Source: Candidatus Altarchaeales archaeon
GTDB taxonomy: Archaea > Altiarchaeota > Altiarchaeia > IMC4 > SCGC-AAA252-I15
NCBI GenBank assembly: GCA_016867655.1
Contig: VGJA01000037.1
Location: 1-8,315, forward strand
DNA: 8,315 bases
Reading direction: 5' to 3'
Position numbers and translations under genes: made by a program. The notes under the pieces are model-generated. The model saw only the letters and a program-made list of their open reading frames with translations, was not told where the DNA came from and did no database searches. Below, piece by piece: positions 5,157 through 8,315 of this stretch; positions within the stretch are counted from its first letter, which is position 1; the number at the start of each line of letters is the position of its first letter.

Positions 5157-6433
5157 CGGTGCTCATAAAAAACGTTTTGATGTTAGGTCTCAAGAGAAGA
5201 GATATCTACATTGAAGGAAACCGGATTAAAAAGGTTGGAAATGTCAGGGAAAAAGCAGACTTTGTCATTGATGGAAAAGACAAGGCGGCGCTTCCGGGGC
5301 TGGTGAACATGCACACCCACGCGGCGATGACACTCTTCCGAGGGTTTGCAGACGACATGGACTTCTACGAAGCCTGGCCGAAGAAAGTCTGGCCTGCTGA
5401 AGCCAGACTAACAGGCAAGGACGTCTACGCTGGCACAAAGCTAGCGTGCCTGGAGATGATTAAAACAGGGACCACGTGCTTCAACGACATGTACTTCTAC
5501 CCAGAATACACGGCAAGAGCAGTCAAAGAAATGGGCTTGAGGGCAACAGTCAGCGAAGTGTATTTGGACACCAAAAGCCTGCATGTAACGCCCATAGAGG
5601 AAAAAAAGACGTTTAGAATAATTGAAAAAGTGAAAAAAGCCGGCGGAAGCCGCGTTATTCCAGCATTAGGCCCGCACGCCATATACACGGTCTCAAAGGA
5701 AAACCTCAGGCGCATAAAGGAATACTCAGACAAAAAAAACTTGCTGATGCACTTCCACCTCTGCGAGACGAGAAAGGAGAATGAAGACTGTTTGAAGCAA
5801 CATGGCAAAAGGCCTGTTGAAGTCCTTGAGGAGATTGGCTTTTTAAACAGCAAGCTGGTTGCAGCACACTCTGTCTGGCTCACCAAAGGAGAAATAGGCA
5901 TTCTGGCCAAACACAAGGTAAATGTAGTTCACACTCCAACATCCAACATGAAGCTTGCTGTTGGGGGAGTAATGCCCTATGAAGAGATGAGAAAAGCGGG
6001 AGTGAACGTAACTCTGGGGACAGACGGCTGCGCCTCAAACAACAACCTAGACATGTTCGAGTCAATGAAAATAAGCGCGCTACTGCAGAAACACCATTTG
6101 TGGAATCAGACAATACTGCCCGCAAGAGAAGCACTGGAAACAGCCACCACAAACGCGGGAAAAGCCCTTAAAATAGACATTGGAATCATTGGGGAAGGCA
6201 TGCTTGCAGACATAATACTGGCGGACTTGAAAACGCCTGCATTGACGCCAAACCACAACCTAATTTCAAATCTAGTGTACTCGACCAACGGCAGTTGCGT
6301 TGACACAGTAATCTGCGACGGAAAAATACTGATGCAAGACAGAAAAATAAAAGGCGAGGAAAAAATACTGAAAGAGGCGGAAAAGACTGCAGAAAAAGTG
6401 ATGGCAAAAACCCCATCTGGGGGAGGACACTAA
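5153..6433 (+). CDS. mtaD: 5'-methylthioadenosine/S-adenosylhomocysteine deaminase (amidohydrolase)
   Basis: This metal-dependent cytoplasmic amidohydrolase hydrolyses the 6-amino group of 5'-modified adenosines (MTA, SAH and probably 5'-deoxyadenosine), giving inosine analogues and ammonia. The metal site is complete: His54 and His56 in MHTH, His202 in HFHLCET with Glu205 following, His239 in AHSVW and Asp291 in GTDG. Other family signatures are ALPGLVNMHTHAAM, LFRGFADD (61-68), TGTTCFNDMY (105-114), TPTSNMKLA and GCASNNNLDM. An N-terminal beta strand set and the C-terminal ADIILADL strand form the small composite domain. The 426-residue length is normal. The ATG at 5153 overlaps the phosphorylase stop (ATGA), implying translational coupling; an in-frame ATG at 5024 lies inside the phosphorylase gene and adds residues unlike the family. 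Its product is the predicted substrate of that phosphorylase. The archaeal counterpart is DadD. The tail PSGGGH is unusual but short. Confidence 0.92.
   Translation: MTVLIKNVLMLGLKRRDIYIEGNRIKKVGNVREKADFVIDGKDKAALPGLVNMHTHAAMTLFRGFADDMDFYEAWPKKVWPAEARLTGKDVYAGTKLACLEMIKTGTTCFNDMYFYPEYTARAVKEMGLRATVSEVYLDTKSLHVTPIEEKKTFRIIEKVKKAGGSRVIPALGPHAIYTVSKENLRRIKEYSDKKNLLMHFHLCETRKENEDCLKQHGKRPVEVLEEIGFLNSKLVAAHSVWLTKGEIGILAKHKVNVVHTPTSNMKLAVGGVMPYEEMRKAGVNVTLGTDGCASNNNLDMFESMKISALLQKHHLWNQTILPAREALETATTNAGKALKIDIGIIGEGMLADIILADLKTPALTPNHNLISNLVYSTNGSCVDTVICDGKILMQDRKIKGEEKILKEAEKTAEKVMAKTPSGGGH
6421..6426 (+). promoter_or_regulatory. Shine-Dalgarno site GGGAGG for cheB
   Basis: GGGAGG sits in the last codons of the deaminase gene, 6 bases before the cheB ATG at 6433. 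It is the clearest Shine-Dalgarno site in the window, suits an internal operon gene and fixes the cheB start. Confidence 0.7.
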
Positions 6434-7530
6434 TGGAAAGCAAGATTAGAGTACTGGTCGTGGACGACGCAGAGCTTGTTAGATGCATTGTGAAAACCAG
6501 TTTAGACAAAACCACGGACATTGAGGTTGTCGGCGAGGCAGGAACAGGCGTTTCGGCATTAGAACAAGTTGAAAAACTCAGGCCAGACGTTGTTGTGATG
6601 GACGTGGAGATGCCAATCATAGATGGGGAGACTGCCGTCAAAAGAATTCTAGAACAGAGGTGGACTCCGATAATAATGCTCACAGGCCACGCTATGACAG
6701 ACAGCAATAGAGTCTTCGACTGCCTACAATTAGGAGCAGTAGACTTCGTGCAAAAGGGAGGAGGCGCATGGCCAGAAGTCATCGGCAAACTAGAATACCA
6801 AATAAGAACAGCATCAACGCTCAAAGAGCCAGACCCAAATCACAGAAATATCATTGAAAGGAGATACGAGAGACAACTCGAAGCACACAGTTCAAAAGTA
6901 TCGGCAGACATGCTGCCGCATGCCGAAGCGGCCATTGCACTAGCATCCTCGACAGGAGGAATCCAAGAAGTAAGATTCATAATGTCCATGCTCCCAGAAA
7001 ACGTCAACGCTGCAATACTTGTAAACCAACACATGTGGCCGGGGTTCACGCTATCGTTTGCCCAAAGTCTTGACTGGTGCGGTCCGCCAAACGTCAAAGA
7101 AGCGCAAGACGGAGACATACTGAGAGCCGGCATGGTTTTGGTAGTTCCAAGCACGCACGACATGACCATCACTGAAGACAGAATAAAGAAGGTTAGATTA
7201 ACCCCAAACACAGGAAGCTACAGACCCACAGCAGACACCCTTCTAAAAAGCATGGCACAACAGTTTGGCAGAAACGCTATGGGAATCCAACTTTCAGGAT
7301 GCGGCCATGATGGGAGAGAAGGAATGCGAGCAATAAAAAAAGCTGGCGGAATAGTAATCGCTGAAAACCCTGAAGGCATCACCGCACCCTACATGCCCAA
7401 AGCAGTGATAGAAGCAGGCCTGGCAGACCAAATACTGCCACTGCAAGACATCCCGCACGCCATGAACCAGTTCATAGGAGAAAGAAGCATGAGGACGCTG
7501 CCACAGCCAAAAAGGAGGCTGACAAACTAA
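6433..7530 (+). CDS. cheB: Chemotaxis response regulator protein-glutamate methylesterase CheB
   Basis: CheB removes methyl groups from chemoreceptor glutamates (and deamidates glutamines) when phosphorylated by CheA. The N-terminal receiver domain (about 5-125) has the acidic pair Asp11-Asp12, phospho-acceptor Asp57 (VMDVEMP), Thr84 (MLTGHA) and Lys108 (VQKGG). After a charged linker (about 130-165) comes the methylesterase domain with an intact triad: Ser173 in ASSTGG, His200 in QHMWPGF and Asp293 in GCGHDGREG. At 365 residues it is a normal two-domain CheB and appears active. QHMWPG differs from the common QHMPPG by one residue. The start overlaps the deaminase stop by one base (TAATG), so the two are probably co-transcribed. 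No cheA, cheR, cheW, receptor or archaellum gene is visible in the window, so a chemotaxis role here depends on genes elsewhere. The C-terminal tail (PQPKRRLTN) is basic. Confidence 0.95.
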   Translation: MESKIRVLVVDDAELVRCIVKTSLDKTTDIEVVGEAGTGVSALEQVEKLRPDVVVMDVEMPIIDGETAVKRILEQRWTPIIMLTGHAMTDSNRVFDCLQLGAVDFVQKGGGAWPEVIGKLEYQIRTASTLKEPDPNHRNIIERRYERQLEAHSSKVSADMLPHAEAAIALASSTGGIQEVRFIMSMLPENVNAAILVNQHMWPGFTLSFAQSLDWCGPPNVKEAQDGDILRAGMVLVVPSTHDMTITEDRIKKVRLTPNTGSYRPTADTLLKSMAQQFGRNAMGIQLSGCGHDGREGMRAIKKAGGIVIAENPEGITAPYMPKAVIEAGLADQILPLQDIPHAMNQFIGERSMRTLPQPKRRLTN

Positions 7531-7544
7531 GTTGTTTTAACAAC
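7531..7544. promoter_or_regulatory. Dyad GTTGTT-TT-AACAAC between cheB and the glycosyltransferase
   Basis: A perfect 6-2-6 inverted repeat begins right after the cheB stop, centred about 31 bases before the glycosyltransferase ATG. It could be an operator over a weak promoter (its centre GTTTTAAC is AT-rich) or a 3' mRNA hairpin, although a 2-base loop is too tight without fraying. No T-run of five or more follows, so termination is not well supported. Confidence 0.3.
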
Positions 7545-7568
7545 CTAAACCAATAATACTCAATCTAA

Positions 7569-8315
7569 ATGAAAATCCTGTTTTTGGTGTCCTACTACAC
7601 GCCATACCACAGCGGAGTAACAGAATACGTCAGAAGAATTGCGGAAGGGCTTGCAGAAAGAAAGCATGAAGTCACAGTATTAACCTCACAACACGACAAA
7701 AGCCTGCCACAAGAAGAGAAAATAAACAACGTCAATGTCAAAAGACTGCCAGTATTGTTCAAAGTCTCAAAAGGAGTCTTCAAACCAATGCTACTGCCAA
7801 CCCTCTGGAAAATATCCAAAAACTATGACGTAATAAACATACACGTCCCGCTCCCAGAAGTCGGCCTATGCACGCTACTATCAAGAAACAAAAACATAAT
7901 ACTAACATACCACTGCGATCTGGAGCTACGCCACAGCCTGCTGGAAAAACTCATAGAAAAAATATACTACCTCTCCCTAAAGCTGGCAATCCCGCGCGCA
8001 AAAAAAATCATAGTAAACGACATGGACTACGCCCTAAACTCCAAAATAAAAAAAGCCAAAGAAAAAACAATAGAAATAACACCACCAATACCAAACTACA
8101 GCCGAAAAGACCCCACACAATTCAAACAAAAATACGGCATAAAACCAGACGAAAAAGTAGTAGGATTCCTCGGAAGACTAGTCTATGAAAAAGGCCTGGA
8201 ATACCTAATAAAAGCAATACCCCACGTGCTGGAAAAAAACCCAAACACCAGATTCATAATCGCAGGCGAAGGAGAAGAAATCGCAGGAGGCAAAAAACAC
8301 TCAGTCAAAGAAAAC
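7569..8315 (+). CDS. GT4-family glycosyltransferase, N-terminal 249 residues (cut by window end)
   Basis: This is the N-terminal part of a GT-B fold glycosyltransferase that moves a sugar from a nucleotide-sugar donor, probably to a lipid or surface glycan at the cytoplasmic face of the membrane. The acceptor-side Rossmann domain opens with MKILFLVSYYTPYHSGVTEY, where SGV is the usual Gly-rich loop, and continues with AEGLAERKHEVTVLTS and YDVINIHVPLPEVG (86-99). The linker (about 165-180, TPPIPNYSRKDPTQF) leads to the donor domain signature GFLGRLVYEKGLEYLIKA (199-216) and RFIIAGEGEE. The catalytic-region E-x7-E motif would lie beyond the window. There is no signal peptide. Codon use is extreme: of the last 92 codons one ends in T and three in G. 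It lies 38 bases after cheB and may share its transcript. Sugar and acceptor cannot be told. Confidence 0.9.
   Translation, partial: MKILFLVSYYTPYHSGVTEYVRRIAEGLAERKHEVTVLTSQHDKSLPQEEKINNVNVKRLPVLFKVSKGVFKPMLLPTLWKISKNYDVINIHVPLPEVGLCTLLSRNKNIILTYHCDLELRHSLLEKLIEKIYYLSLKLAIPRAKKIIVNDMDYALNSKIKKAKEKTIEITPPIPNYSRKDPTQFKQKYGIKPDEKVVGFLGRLVYEKGLEYLIKAIPHVLEKNPNTRFIIAGEGEEIAGGKKHSVKEN

Noticed and set aside
7868..8188. Lys/Thr/Asn-rich plus-strand frame
   Set aside because: It is an out-of-frame shadow of the glycosyltransferase, whose own frame runs open to the window end with clear GT4 motifs.

Overview
The window is archaeal. It encodes an eIF5B-type initiation factor, a fragment of the diphthamide enzyme Dph2 (a pathway absent from bacteria) and an archaeal-style methylthioinosine phosphorylase/deaminase pair. 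Several genes also have AT-rich TATA-like boxes about 23-27 bases before the start codon and no convincing Shine-Dalgarno site, as expected for leaderless archaeal mRNAs. The compact genes, short spacers and heptamer repeats suggest a small uncultivated lineage, possibly DPANN, but the phylum cannot be fixed from these genes.

Layout. An unrecognised gene (24-485) ends in a T-run. A complete aIF5B gene (528-2258) follows. Next is a first repeat locus (2259-2410), with a pyrimidine-rich heptamer arm and then a purine-rich arm. Directly after it comes a dph2 gene (2411-2674) cut off after about a quarter of its usual length. Its stop codon overlaps that of a convergent minus-strand Cys-rich YkgJ/UPF0153-like gene (3576-2671). 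A second, larger repeat locus (3611-3935) has the same arm order: 20 uninterrupted heptamers, then a purine-rich arm carrying a compact hairpin. A minus-strand membrane-anchored beta-domain protein (4401-3937) follows, then a shared AT-rich divergent promoter.

From 4458 a tightly packed plus-strand operon encodes a purine nucleoside phosphorylase-family enzyme (probably methylthioinosine phosphorylase), an MTA/SAH deaminase (4-nt ATGA overlap) and a two-domain CheB methylesterase (1-nt TAATG overlap). After 38 bases a GT4-type glycosyltransferase begins and runs off the window end.

Working together. The deaminase and phosphorylase form the two-step route MTA to methylthioinosine to hypoxanthine plus methylthioribose-1-phosphate, known from Methanocaldococcus. 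An Asn in the purine-binding loop of the phosphorylase supports this reading. CheB sits in the same operon without any other chemotaxis gene in view. The deaminase may also clear S-adenosylhomocysteine, the product of the opposing CheR reaction, but that link is speculative. The most unusual parts of the window are the paired complementary heptamer-repeat loci and the dph2 truncation lying between them.
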